A stretch of DNA of 64,000 nucleotides, taken from an uncultured bacterium (GTDB taxonomy: Bacteria; Verrucomicrobiota; Lentisphaeria; Victivallales; Victivallaceae). Shown piece by piece: positions 9,301-15,744 of this stretch. A program made the position numbers and the translations under genes. The stretch covers positions 47,293-111,292 of the forward strand of contig CASFRF010000023.1 in assembly GCA_949297015.1 (NCBI GenBank), written 5' to 3'. How positions within the stretch are numbered: the first letter of the stretch is position 1; every line of letters starts with the position of its first letter. The notes under the pieces are model-generated. The model was not told where the DNA came from. It worked only from the letters and a program-made list of their open reading frames with translations, and made no database searches.

Positions 9301-10462
9301 GCGTGTACAGCCCGTGCCAGGTGTATTCGCCCGGTTTGAGCACCGGTTTGCCCAGCACATCGTCGAGATTCCAGTTCACGGTGTGCTCGCCCGCGGTGAA
9401 CGGCACACCGGTGACCGGGTTGGCCACTACGCGGCCTTCGGCATCGCGGATCTGAATGGTGACCTTGCCCGCGTCGGGAATGCGGAAGCGGATCGGCACC
9501 GCTCCGGCCGCGGTCGGAGCCTTGCGCGCCGCCGCGTCGCCCAGCGCCAGCAGTTCGCCGACTTCCAGCTGCCTGACGCCGCCGGTGGAGCGGAAGCGCA
9601 GCCCCCGGGTGCGGACCGGTTCGGCGAGTTTCAGCAGTTCAAAGTGGTAGAAGTCCGGGGCGGCCTGCCGCCACTCCCCGGTCAGGAGGCGCCAGTCGCC
9701 GGGGTCGGTGGAGAAACGCGGATCGCCGGTCCCGGTGTAGATTTCCGTAACCAGCTGGCCGAAGCCCTTCTCGTTCCGGGCGCGCAGATGGCCGACGGCG
9801 CGGAGCGTCTGTTCCTGATCCCAGCTCAAAAGCAGCCATTCGGGAGCTTCGGCGGTGAGGTCGGTCTGGCGCGGCGCGGTGGCGAAGTTGCCGCTGTCGG
9901 CCAGAAAGCCGTCGACCAGCGTGGCCGGGCGGTTCTGCCAGGGCCGGGGCTGGAAGCCCTCGCTCGGCGGCGCGGCGGAGCTGACTGTGACCAGGGCGTC
10001 CGGAGCCAGATTGTCGGCGGCGAAATCCAGCACCAGCGCAAAGGGCAGCTCCGCGCGGTAGCTGGCCCGGCCGCCGGCGGAGGGCTGCAGCCGGGGCGCG
10101 GTTTGGAAGCGGACCGCCGCGACCGGCTCGGCGGCGCGGTCCAGCCGCAAGGTCTGTAAGTGGAAGTTTTCGCGGCCCGGCTGCGGCACCCACTCCTTTC
10201 CGAGCCGGAAGGAGCTCTCGCCGCCGTCGTAGGCGATGACAGTGGCATCCCGGAGCGGCCGGGCGAATTCCAGCGTGAAGACGCCGGGCTCGGCCTTTTC
10301 GGTGGTGGCGCTCCGCCAGTTCCGGATCCGGCTCCCGGCCGGACCGGAAACGACCTCGGCCGGAACGGCGCCGGGCTCGGCGGTGGTTTTTTGAAGCTCG
10401 ACCGGCGCGGCTGCGGCAACGGCACCCAACGCCAGGAATGCAAGACAAACAAGACGGGTCAT
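6374..10462 (-). CDS. Giant secreted multidomain beta-propeller protein with CBM9-like C-terminus
   Basis: This 1362-residue protein has a signal peptide (MTRLVCLAFLALGAVAAAAP). Residues about 60-310 read as beta-sandwich/discoidin-like modules. Residues about 325-410 resemble a FlgD Ig-like domain (IRFRIPDAGKVTIQIRDAEG, then GEHTVNWNLDD). NHL-type propeller repeats follow to about residue 1130 (for example GVEVDDRGRVWVMEHTNYV). An EF-hand-like loop, DRNADGFIQPEE, is embedded in the propeller near 7836-7880 of the DNA. The C-terminal 200 residues resemble a family 9 carbohydrate-binding/DOMON domain (ADGSIKIDGSDAEWAPERID). TGGAGGAATCC before the ATG supports the start. It is probably an extracellular or periplasmic glycan-binding or lyase-like protein; no catalytic residues are assigned. 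Confidence 0.65.
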   Translation of the reverse strand: MTRLVCLAFLALGAVAAAAPVELQKTTAEPGAVPAEVVSGPAGSRIRNWRSATTEKAEPGVFTLEFARPLRDATVIAYDGGESSFRLGKEWVPQPGRENFHLQTLRLDRAAEPVAAVRFQTAPRLQPSAGGRASYRAELPFALVLDFAADNLAPDALVTVSSAAPPSEGFQPRPWQNRPATLVDGFLADSGNFATAPRQTDLTAEAPEWLLLSWDQEQTLRAVGHLRARNEKGFGQLVTEIYTGTGDPRFSTDPGDWRLLTGEWRQAAPDFYHFELLKLAEPVRTRGLRFRSTGGVRQLEVGELLALGDAAARKAPTAAGAVPIRFRIPDAGKVTIQIRDAEGRVVANPVTGVPFTAGEHTVNWNLDDVLGKPVLKPGEYTWHGLYTPPLEVAYRYTYYPTPLKQVAWQTPDRKGGWLADHEPPRTICRGSNGTMWLGAFAEAGDSIVHVDNDFNKLWGINRVWVAIPSEICTDGDFYYGLCEGGWIGDTQVIIQIDQNNHRERKIFQRPIPKEGETGDDPTLRRGITGFQVVGNRAFLSFGGDDRIQVFDLTRNLAGENRNFSWATAYRQFEDQKPTLIKELTLPSPGRLRRFGDGKLLTTSGKDLVTIDLKSYAVEPLARGVLNHPLGLGVDPERGRIYVGEGEPRHQVVIFDAAGKELGAFGKPGRREVGPYDEHDLEEPYGVEVDDRGRVWVMEHTNYVKRVSVWDPDRGRCLQAIVGPTEYGGGGCIDPADENRLFYGGLEFHRNPETGEIKIVNLIYRPDSKRYATFAEDDRPSYAFRTDDGRLWFTSNMHPHEHGTIVLWEYQQDHVMPVAAIGSAYALRVPFGEGMYRKGAPDWTDTSMLKKHIPGYQEDQKFFTWTDRNADGFIQPEELRFGKLTDPSGKLLTKAGAGWLWRMNRSFETAAHAGNNRMIFFKPESFTDRGYPVYAVPDRTVAGYGEAFMPDSQGNVIVLGGPMSSVAPDGTVNWIYRNDWPGLHAGHKTTARGDEPGVLIAPTRIWGIVPVNEELGEVVAFNSNLGCTYLMTTRDGLYIDRIFRDQRVGLLWNFTAPPTPEVLAETSTYDEHFGGTLQKVRGNDGRDHYYYVCGKNHCSVVELTGLDRICRLAGGKLQVSPEAIAAAELRRQQEARRVTPPKSYLVPRVADGSIKIDGSDAEWAPERIDGFALAYDRDKLYVYYSGNDDRATFQNHGTNPLELFKTGDVLDVMLQTKAGLPPERTSAGEGDLRISFAMFNGKPVCVVYDFVVPGFKGESIPFSSPWRTIWCNRAGILDSAEICVKREGTRVRLEAAIPLKDIHFDPAALGECAGDVGRVLSDQSGTQVSSRVYWSNQNTHIMSDLPSEAALQPNLWGRFRFER

Positions 10463-10508
10463 GGATTCCTCCAGAGTTGAAGTTTGGGGAGCGGGAAACC
10501 GGGCGCAA

Positions 10509-10543
10509 GAAAAAAGCCGCCCCGGGCCGGAGCCCGGGACGGC
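10509..10543 (-). terminator. Intrinsic terminator of the xylose isomerase-like gene
   Basis: The stem 10516-10527 pairs with 10532-10543 (12 bp with one mismatch, loop of four). On the minus strand six T follow at once (10515-10510). It starts seven bases after the stop codon of the gene ending at 10550, and separates it from the propeller gene. Confidence 0.8.
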
Positions 10544-10549
10544 GGGGAA

Positions 10550-11677
10550 TCAGCGGGTCAGCCTGGGTTCCGGCAGCGCGCACATCTGCACGATGCTGGT
10601 CAGATCAGCCGCGCTCTGAGTGAGCTTGGCCAGCTCCTGCGGCCGGATCCGTTCGGCCAGCGCCAGCGCGATGCCCAGCGCCCGGGTCGAATCCTTGATG
10701 AACTGCTTGCGGCAGCCGATCGAATCGTTCGGATCGCCCTCGGCCCGGAGCATGTGGCAGTCGTATTCGACCACGCCCTTCCAGCCGATTTCGCGGAGCG
10801 CGACGAACATCATCACCGTCTCCTTGAGCCCTTCCGGCCCGATCAGGGGCGGGAAGTCGTTGTCGAACTGCGCCTTGATCTGGCAACCGAAGTGGAGGAA
10901 GGAGAGGCGGTTCATGCTGCACAGATAGCCGACGGTCATCACCGCGTTCAGCAGCGCCATGCTCTCATGCTGCAGCAGCTCCGGGTTGACGCCCCAGAAC
11001 TCGGGGTGCTTGAGTTTGCCGCAGATGAAGCCGACGGCGTGGCCGCTGGTCGGGAGGAACATCTGGCCGCGCGGCTCGTTCGGCTTGGGCTCGACGGTGG
11101 CGCCGACGTAGTTGTCGAGCTTCTGCTCCTTGATGTAGTCGTAGACGTGGTCCAGACCGTCGGCCAGCCAGTTGTAGACCTCCTTCCAGTCGACGATCGC
11201 GGGCACTTCAAAGCCGTCGCGCGCCACCCAGTAGGTGTAGTATCTGGCGCCGAAGAAGTGGCCGATCCGGATGGTCCGCTCGACCTTGAGCCGGGCCAGC
11301 CGGCGCAGCTCGGGATCGGGATTGGTCAAGCCGCCGTTCCGGAACAGCGTATTGCCGTGGAGCGAGCAGGTGATGGTGTTGAAGGAGAGCCCCGCCTCGT
11401 CCAGAATCGCCTTGAGTTCGCGCAGTTTGCGGTAGACCGGGCTGGAGGGATCCAGATCGTCCTCCGGCTGTTCCGGATTCCACGGCACCAGGTCATCGTC
11501 GTGGGCGCTGGTCGCCTCGCAATAGCCCTCATGGGCGGCCCAGGCGATGATTCGGGCCACCTCCAGCGAGTCGATTTTGGGCAGCACCGCGCCGCCGAAG
11601 GGATCGACCAGCGGATTGCCCACCGTCCAGAACGGGACCGAACGCTGCGTCACGCAGCCCTGATTGAACATCAACAT
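10550..11677 (-). CDS. xylA: Xylose isomerase (class I/actinobacterial type) family protein
   Basis: This 375-residue TIM-barrel protein should interconvert an aldose and a ketose, classically D-xylose and D-xylulose. TSAHDDDLVPW carries the catalytic His (His59) and its Asp partner. VEPKPNEPRG carries the metal Glu196 and Lys198. GVNPE (Glu233), His237, Asp272, Asp274 and Asp306 match further metal ligands. From memory of the Streptomyces enzyme, the first-site Asp245 aligns with His262 here (SFLHFG instead of FHIDLNG), so the metal site and substrate may differ. AGGAGGTG five bases before the ATG fixes the start. It is divergent from the SGNH/AraC operon and ends at its own terminator. Confidence 0.85.
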   Translation of the reverse strand: MLMFNQGCVTQRSVPFWTVGNPLVDPFGGAVLPKIDSLEVARIIAWAAHEGYCEATSAHDDDLVPWNPEQPEDDLDPSSPVYRKLRELKAILDEAGLSFNTITCSLHGNTLFRNGGLTNPDPELRRLARLKVERTIRIGHFFGARYYTYWVARDGFEVPAIVDWKEVYNWLADGLDHVYDYIKEQKLDNYVGATVEPKPNEPRGQMFLPTSGHAVGFICGKLKHPEFWGVNPELLQHESMALLNAVMTVGYLCSMNRLSFLHFGCQIKAQFDNDFPPLIGPEGLKETVMMFVALREIGWKGVVEYDCHMLRAEGDPNDSIGCRKQFIKDSTRALGIALALAERIRPQELAKLTQSAADLTSIVQMCALPEPRLTR

Positions 11678-11718
11678 CTTTACACCTCCTGTTGCTCAAG
11701 TGTTGAGTCGGTTTTTCT

Positions 11719-11729
11719 GTTATATATAG
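11719..11729 (-). promoter_or_regulatory. AT-rich -10 region of the xylose isomerase-like gene
   Basis: The minus strand reads CTATATATAAC here, giving TATATA or TATAAC as a -10. No good -35 is correctly spaced upstream, which would fit activator dependence; the nearby AraC gene is a candidate. A 5-bp inverted repeat, CTCAA-GTG-TTGAG (11695-11707), lies in the leader next to the ribosome site. Confidence 0.35.
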
Positions 11730-11749
11730 TGTTTTTTTCGGGATTTTCC

Positions 11750-11778
11750 TTGAATATATCATCAAAAAAAGGTATTTT
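11750..11778 (+). promoter_or_regulatory. Sigma70-type promoter of the SGNH-AraC-ARH operon
   Basis: TTGAAT (11750-11755), a spacer of exactly 17 bases and TATTTT (11773-11778). The predicted start near 11785 falls within the palindrome at 11780-11793. Confidence 0.6.
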
Positions 11779-11779
11779 A

Positions 11780-11793
11780 TCACCATTTGGTGA
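11780..11793. promoter_or_regulatory. Palindromic operator over a transcription start
   Basis: TCACCATTTGGTGA is a perfect 6-bp inverted repeat around TT. It lies immediately after the -10 box and spans the predicted start of the plus-strand operon, the place where a repressor would block initiation. It is also upstream of the divergent isomerase gene. The binder is unknown; AraC proteins usually prefer direct repeats, so another regulator is possible. Confidence 0.5.
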
Positions 11794-11817
11794 AAAGTGG
11801 GTGAATTTTTAACGGAA

Positions 11818-13323
11818 ATGAGAAGCAGAATGAACAACTCCTTTCGCACCTTCGCCGGGCTCGCCCTGGCCCTCGCCGTGTTTACCGGCCCGCTGTCGGC
11901 GGCGGAGCCCGCCGCGCCCGCAGCAGAAGCGCTGCCGCCGCTGCTGCCCGACCCCAACGAGCCGTTTTACGGCGCCCGCATTCAGCGGACCATGACGCTG
12001 CTGGCGACCAGTTCCCCGCAGTTGCGGCGCAAGGTCAAGATTCTGGCCTATGGTCAGTCGATCGTGGCGCAGGCCTGGAGCGGCAAGCTGGCGGAGCTGC
12101 TGCAGGAGAAGTATCCGGACGCGATCGTGGAGTTCTCCAACCGGGCGATCGGCGGCTTCGGTGCGGCCAGTCTGGTGCGGACCGCCTGGTACGATCTGTA
12201 TCAGGAGTACCCGGATCTGGTGATTTTTCACGTCTACGGCGGCGAGTGGAGCGGCGAGCTGGAGCGGATCTTCTACAACCTCCGGAAGTACACCACGGCC
12301 GAGATTCTGACCTACACCCACCACCTCGACCGGCAGGAGAAGCTGGAGCGGGTGGAGCGTTCGGGCGCCACCGCCTCGGCCAAAATCACCGAGTATCTGG
12401 CGCAGAAGTACAACTGCGAACTGGTCGATGTCCGGCGGGACTGGACGGCCTATCTGCGACACTACGGGATGGAGCCGGTCGAACTGCTGCGCGATTCGGT
12501 CCATCTCAACGACAAGGGCATCGAGCTCATGACCCGGCTGGTCTGGCGCCACTTCAAGTACACCACGCTGTTCAACAGCGACTGGAGCCGGCTGGTCCGC
12601 GACTACGAGGCGCGGCGTTTGGTGGAGGAAGGCGCGGACGAGATTCAGTTGTCCGGCGACGGCTGGGAGGTCCGCGACGGCGGCATGGTCTCGACCCGCA
12701 AGGGCGACCGCCTGACGCTGAAATTCCGGGGCAACCGGGTGGATGTGATCGATCTGGCGCTGAAGGACCGCGAGGCGAAACTGGGGTCGGCCCGGGTGTT
12801 GATCGACGGCCGTGCCCCCTCCGAATTTCCCGGCGTCTACTATGTGGAGCGCCCGAGCACCGCGCACAAACTGTGGTGGCCCGCGCTGCGCCGGGTGACG
12901 CTGCACGGCAAGCCGGTGATGGAGTCCTGGGAGATGACCATCCGCGAGGTCAACGCCGACTCCTCGAACTTCAAGTTTTCGGTGACCGGCAGCGTCACCG
13001 GTCCGGACGGCGAGGGCACCGCCGCCGAAAAGTTCGTCTCCAACTCCGGACAGTTCTCCATCCTGCCCTGGGATTTCAGCGCGGTTCAGGACGCGGCCCG
13101 GGTCAGCAAGGAGCAGTGCCCCGAGAACTTCAAGGTGACCTGGAAGATCGGCCGCCGCTGCTGCGACCTCTGGCAGCCGGTGGCGGCCGATCCGCATATC
13201 GAGTCGACCACGCTGCTGGCGCAGGGGATTGACAACACGGAACACCCCCTGGAGCTGATCGCCGAGGGCGACGGCCTGCTGCCGCTCAAGGGTATCCGGG
13301 TCTACACGCCGCCTCTGCCGTGA
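11818..13323 (+). CDS. Secreted SGNH/GDSL-type hydrolase
   Basis: This is a protein of about 501 residues with a signal peptide ending near GPLSAAE. The SGNH blocks are visible. AYGQS (Ser81) is block I with GQS in place of GDS, as in sialate O-acetylesterase-like enzymes. NRAIGGFGA is block II and DSVHLNDKG (Asp226, His229) is block V. This predicts an esterase that removes acetyl or other acyl groups from glycans outside the cytoplasm. Residues after about 270 form a beta-rich extra domain. The start could be 11818 or 11830 (MNNSF); a GTG at 11797 overlaps the transcription start region and is unlikely. The AraC gene follows after 16 bases. Confidence 0.75.
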   Translation: MRSRMNNSFRTFAGLALALAVFTGPLSAAEPAAPAAEALPPLLPDPNEPFYGARIQRTMTLLATSSPQLRRKVKILAYGQSIVAQAWSGKLAELLQEKYPDAIVEFSNRAIGGFGAASLVRTAWYDLYQEYPDLVIFHVYGGEWSGELERIFYNLRKYTTAEILTYTHHLDRQEKLERVERSGATASAKITEYLAQKYNCELVDVRRDWTAYLRHYGMEPVELLRDSVHLNDKGIELMTRLVWRHFKYTTLFNSDWSRLVRDYEARRLVEEGADEIQLSGDGWEVRDGGMVSTRKGDRLTLKFRGNRVDVIDLALKDREAKLGSARVLIDGRAPSEFPGVYYVERPSTAHKLWWPALRRVTLHGKPVMESWEMTIREVNADSSNFKFSVTGSVTGPDGEGTAAEKFVSNSGQFSILPWDFSAVQDAARVSKEQCPENFKVTWKIGRRCCDLWQPVAADPHIESTTLLAQGIDNTEHPLELIAEGDGLLPLKGIRVYTPPLP

Positions 13324-13339
13324 GGCGCGGGAGCGGGCG

Positions 13340-14242
13340 GTGGAACGGCAGCCGGAACAGGCGCGGGGCGAACACTACTTCCGGTCGGGCGACTGCCCGA
13401 TCGGGGTGCGCACGGTAACGGGCGGCGGCGGGAGCCGGCACTCCCACGACCTGACCGGCGTGCCCCACGTCCACGATTTCGCCGAGCTGGTGATCATCAC
13501 CGGCGGCCGCGGCGAGCAGCGGGTCAACGGCGGCAGCTACCCGGTGAGCGCCGGCGACGTGTTTCTGCTGCAGGGCTTTTCCGAACACTACTTCCCGGAA
13601 CCGGGGGCGGTGAGCATGTACAACGTCCAGTTCGATCCGACCCGGCTGCCGCTGCCGCAGCAGCTGCTGCGCAAGATTCCGGGGTACAATGTGGTGTTTC
13701 AGCTGGAGCCTTCGCTGCGTTCTTTGCGCAACTTCCGGCAGCGGCTCCATCTGTCGCCGACCGAACTGGCCGCCGCCGAGAGTCTGGTGCAGCGCCTGGC
13801 CCACGAACTGGAGCGGACCGATCCGGGCATGGAGGCCGGGGCGCTGGCCGCGCTGCTGGAGCTGATCGTCTACATCAGCTGCCACTATCTGCCGATGCAG
13901 CCCGAGCGCAGCGGCGCGCTGGAGCGGCTGGGGGAGGTGCTCAGTCGGCTCGAACGCGACTGCCGCCGTCCGTGGCAGCTGCCGGAGCTGGCGCGGCTGG
14001 CGGGGCTTTCGGTCAACCACTTTCTGCGCCTGTTCAAGGCGGCGACCGGCAGTTCGCCAATGGCCTATTTGAACCGGCTGCGGCTGCGCCGCGCCGCCGC
14101 GCTGCTGGCGCAGGAGCACGGCCCGGTGGCCGAGGTGGCCGCGCGGTGCGGTTTCGCCGATTCCAATTACTTTACCAAACAGTTCCGGCAGTGTTACGGG
14201 GTGTCGCCCCGGGCCTACCGCCGGGCCATTCAGGGACCGTAA
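13340..14242 (+). CDS. AraC-family transcriptional regulator
   Basis: This 300-residue protein starts at a GTG. Residues about 10-110 form a cupin-type sensor (HVHDFAELVIITGGRGEQRV, later VSAGDVFLLQGF). Residues about 195-298 hold two helix-turn-helix units, including LPELARLAGLSVNHFLRLFK and VAEVAARCGFADSNYFTKQF, with the family ending FRQCYGVSPRAYRR. Such proteins usually activate sugar-utilisation genes. The gene lies between a secreted esterase and an ADP-ribosylglycohydrolase in one operon, with a divergent sugar isomerase next to it, so these are the likely targets (inference). Confidence 0.9.
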   Translation: MERQPEQARGEHYFRSGDCPIGVRTVTGGGGSRHSHDLTGVPHVHDFAELVIITGGRGEQRVNGGSYPVSAGDVFLLQGFSEHYFPEPGAVSMYNVQFDPTRLPLPQQLLRKIPGYNVVFQLEPSLRSLRNFRQRLHLSPTELAAAESLVQRLAHELERTDPGMEAGALAALLELIVYISCHYLPMQPERSGALERLGEVLSRLERDCRRPWQLPELARLAGLSVNHFLRLFKAATGSSPMAYLNRLRLRRAAALLAQEHGPVAEVAARCGFADSNYFTKQFRQCYGVSPRAYRRAIQGP

Positions 14243-14268
14243 TTCCGACAACCACAGGAGAGTTCATC

Positions 14269-15612
14269 ATGTTGCCTTCCATTGCCTATCTCAGAAACGT
14301 GCTTGCCCAGGTGATTGCCCAGCGTTATCGGCAGGGCGCGGATACGGCCGGACTGCAGACCGAGCTCAAGCGCCTTCCCGACAGCTACGACGCGCTGGCG
14401 GCCTTTGCCGAAAAGCTCGAGCGGTTGCCGAGGCGGGCCGACTACCCCTACGTCGAACCCGAAACGCTCGAGGAGATTCAAAAGCAGTGTCCGGCGGATT
14501 TCACCCGGCGGCGGATCGGCCGGAAGCTCTCGGAGGCCGAGGCGCGGGAGCGGGCGCGGTGCGCCTTCTACGGCGCGGTGGCCGGGTGCGTGCTGGGCAA
14601 GCCCGTGGAGGTGGATCCGACGCTGGCGGAGCTGCGGACCGCGGCCGAGGCGACCGGGGAGTGGCCGCTGCGCGACTATCTCTCGACGGAGCTGGTGCGG
14701 AAGCTGGGGCGGCAGCATCCCTCGGCTGAGACCTGCTGCCGGGAGACGATCCGCTTTGTGACCCCCGACGACGACCTCAATTATCTGGTGGTCGGGTTGC
14801 GGATGCTGGAACAATACGGGTTGGATTTCACCCGGCGGCAGCTGGCCGACTACTGGCTGACCAATCTGCCGGTGGGCTGGACCTGGGGACCGGAACGCAA
14901 GTTCCTGCTGGACGCCGGAACCCGCTGGCAGGAGCTGGACGATGCGGAAATCGACCGGCTGCGCGCGCGCTGGAACGCGAGCGACGAGGCCTGCGGCGCG
15001 GCGATCCGGGTCGACGCCTACGGCTACGCCTGTCCGGGGCTGCCGGCGCTGGCGGCGGCGCTGGGCTGGCGCGACGCCTCGCTGACTCACCGCTTCACCG
15101 GGGTGTACGCTTCGATGTATGTGGCGGCGGCGGTGGCGGCGGCGCCGGTGGTGTCGGAACCGTTGGAAATTTACGAATACGCCATTGCCTGCGTTCCGGC
15201 AAAAAGCTACTTCGCCGAGGTGATGCGCAACGCCATGGCGCTGGTCCGTTCGGCGCGGGACTGGCTCGACGGGTACGAAAAGATTCACGCCGCCTACGGG
15301 GAGTACGGCCACTGCCAGTTGTATCAGGAGTGTGCGCAGCTGATCAACACCGCGCGTTTTGCGCGCAGCACGGAGGAGGCGATCTGCATGCAGGTCAGTC
15401 AGGGCTGCGACACCGATTGCTTCGGCAAAATCGCCGGTTCGGTGGCGGGCGGGTTCTTCGGGCCGGACACGCCGTTGCCGGAGCGCTGGCTGCGGGTGTT
15501 CGGGGATGATTTCCGGGTGGCGGTCCCCGAATATGCCGAGCGTTCGCTGTTGCGCACCGCCGAACGGTTTGCCCGGTTGCCGAAATGGACGCTGTCGCTG
15601 CAGGAGGGTTGA
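14269..15612 (+). CDS. ADP-ribosylglycohydrolase (ARH/DraG) family protein
   Basis: This is a 447-residue cytoplasmic protein. YGAVAGCVLGKPVE (residues about 101-114) is the family's opening helix. TPDDDLNY (Asp167-169) matches the first metal-binding cluster. QGCDTDCFGKIAG (Asp381, Asp383) is the second cluster, normally GxDTD. The family removes ADP-ribose from proteins or hydrolyses related N-glycosides. In sugar operons some members may act on nucleoside-like glycosides instead. The first 90 residues are an extra N-terminal segment. CAGGAG eight bases upstream supports the ATG. It is third in the SGNH-AraC operon. Confidence 0.8.
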   Translation: MLPSIAYLRNVLAQVIAQRYRQGADTAGLQTELKRLPDSYDALAAFAEKLERLPRRADYPYVEPETLEEIQKQCPADFTRRRIGRKLSEAEARERARCAFYGAVAGCVLGKPVEVDPTLAELRTAAEATGEWPLRDYLSTELVRKLGRQHPSAETCCRETIRFVTPDDDLNYLVVGLRMLEQYGLDFTRRQLADYWLTNLPVGWTWGPERKFLLDAGTRWQELDDAEIDRLRARWNASDEACGAAIRVDAYGYACPGLPALAAALGWRDASLTHRFTGVYASMYVAAAVAAAPVVSEPLEIYEYAIACVPAKSYFAEVMRNAMALVRSARDWLDGYEKIHAAYGEYGHCQLYQECAQLINTARFARSTEEAICMQVSQGCDTDCFGKIAGSVAGGFFGPDTPLPERWLRVFGDDFRVAVPEYAERSLLRTAERFARLPKWTLSLQEG

Positions 15613-15641
15613 AAAAAACGCTTTTTTCCCCGGAAAATGAT

Positions 15642-15670
15642 TTGAAAATCGTTTGGGGGCGGTTTACACT
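15642..15670 (+). promoter_or_regulatory. Sigma70-type promoter of the EF-G-like gene
   Basis: TTGAAA (15642-15647), 17 bases, TACACT (15665-15670). The leader is about 68 bases. Upstream, 15611-15628 is a small A7/T6 hairpin next to the previous stop codon, too weak to call as a terminator. Confidence 0.65.
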
Positions 15671-15744
15671 ATCGATACGGGGGCAGTCGAACGGACTGTG
15701 CGCTCTCGACGAGATTTTTCAACCCGAAACATAAAGGTGGGAAC

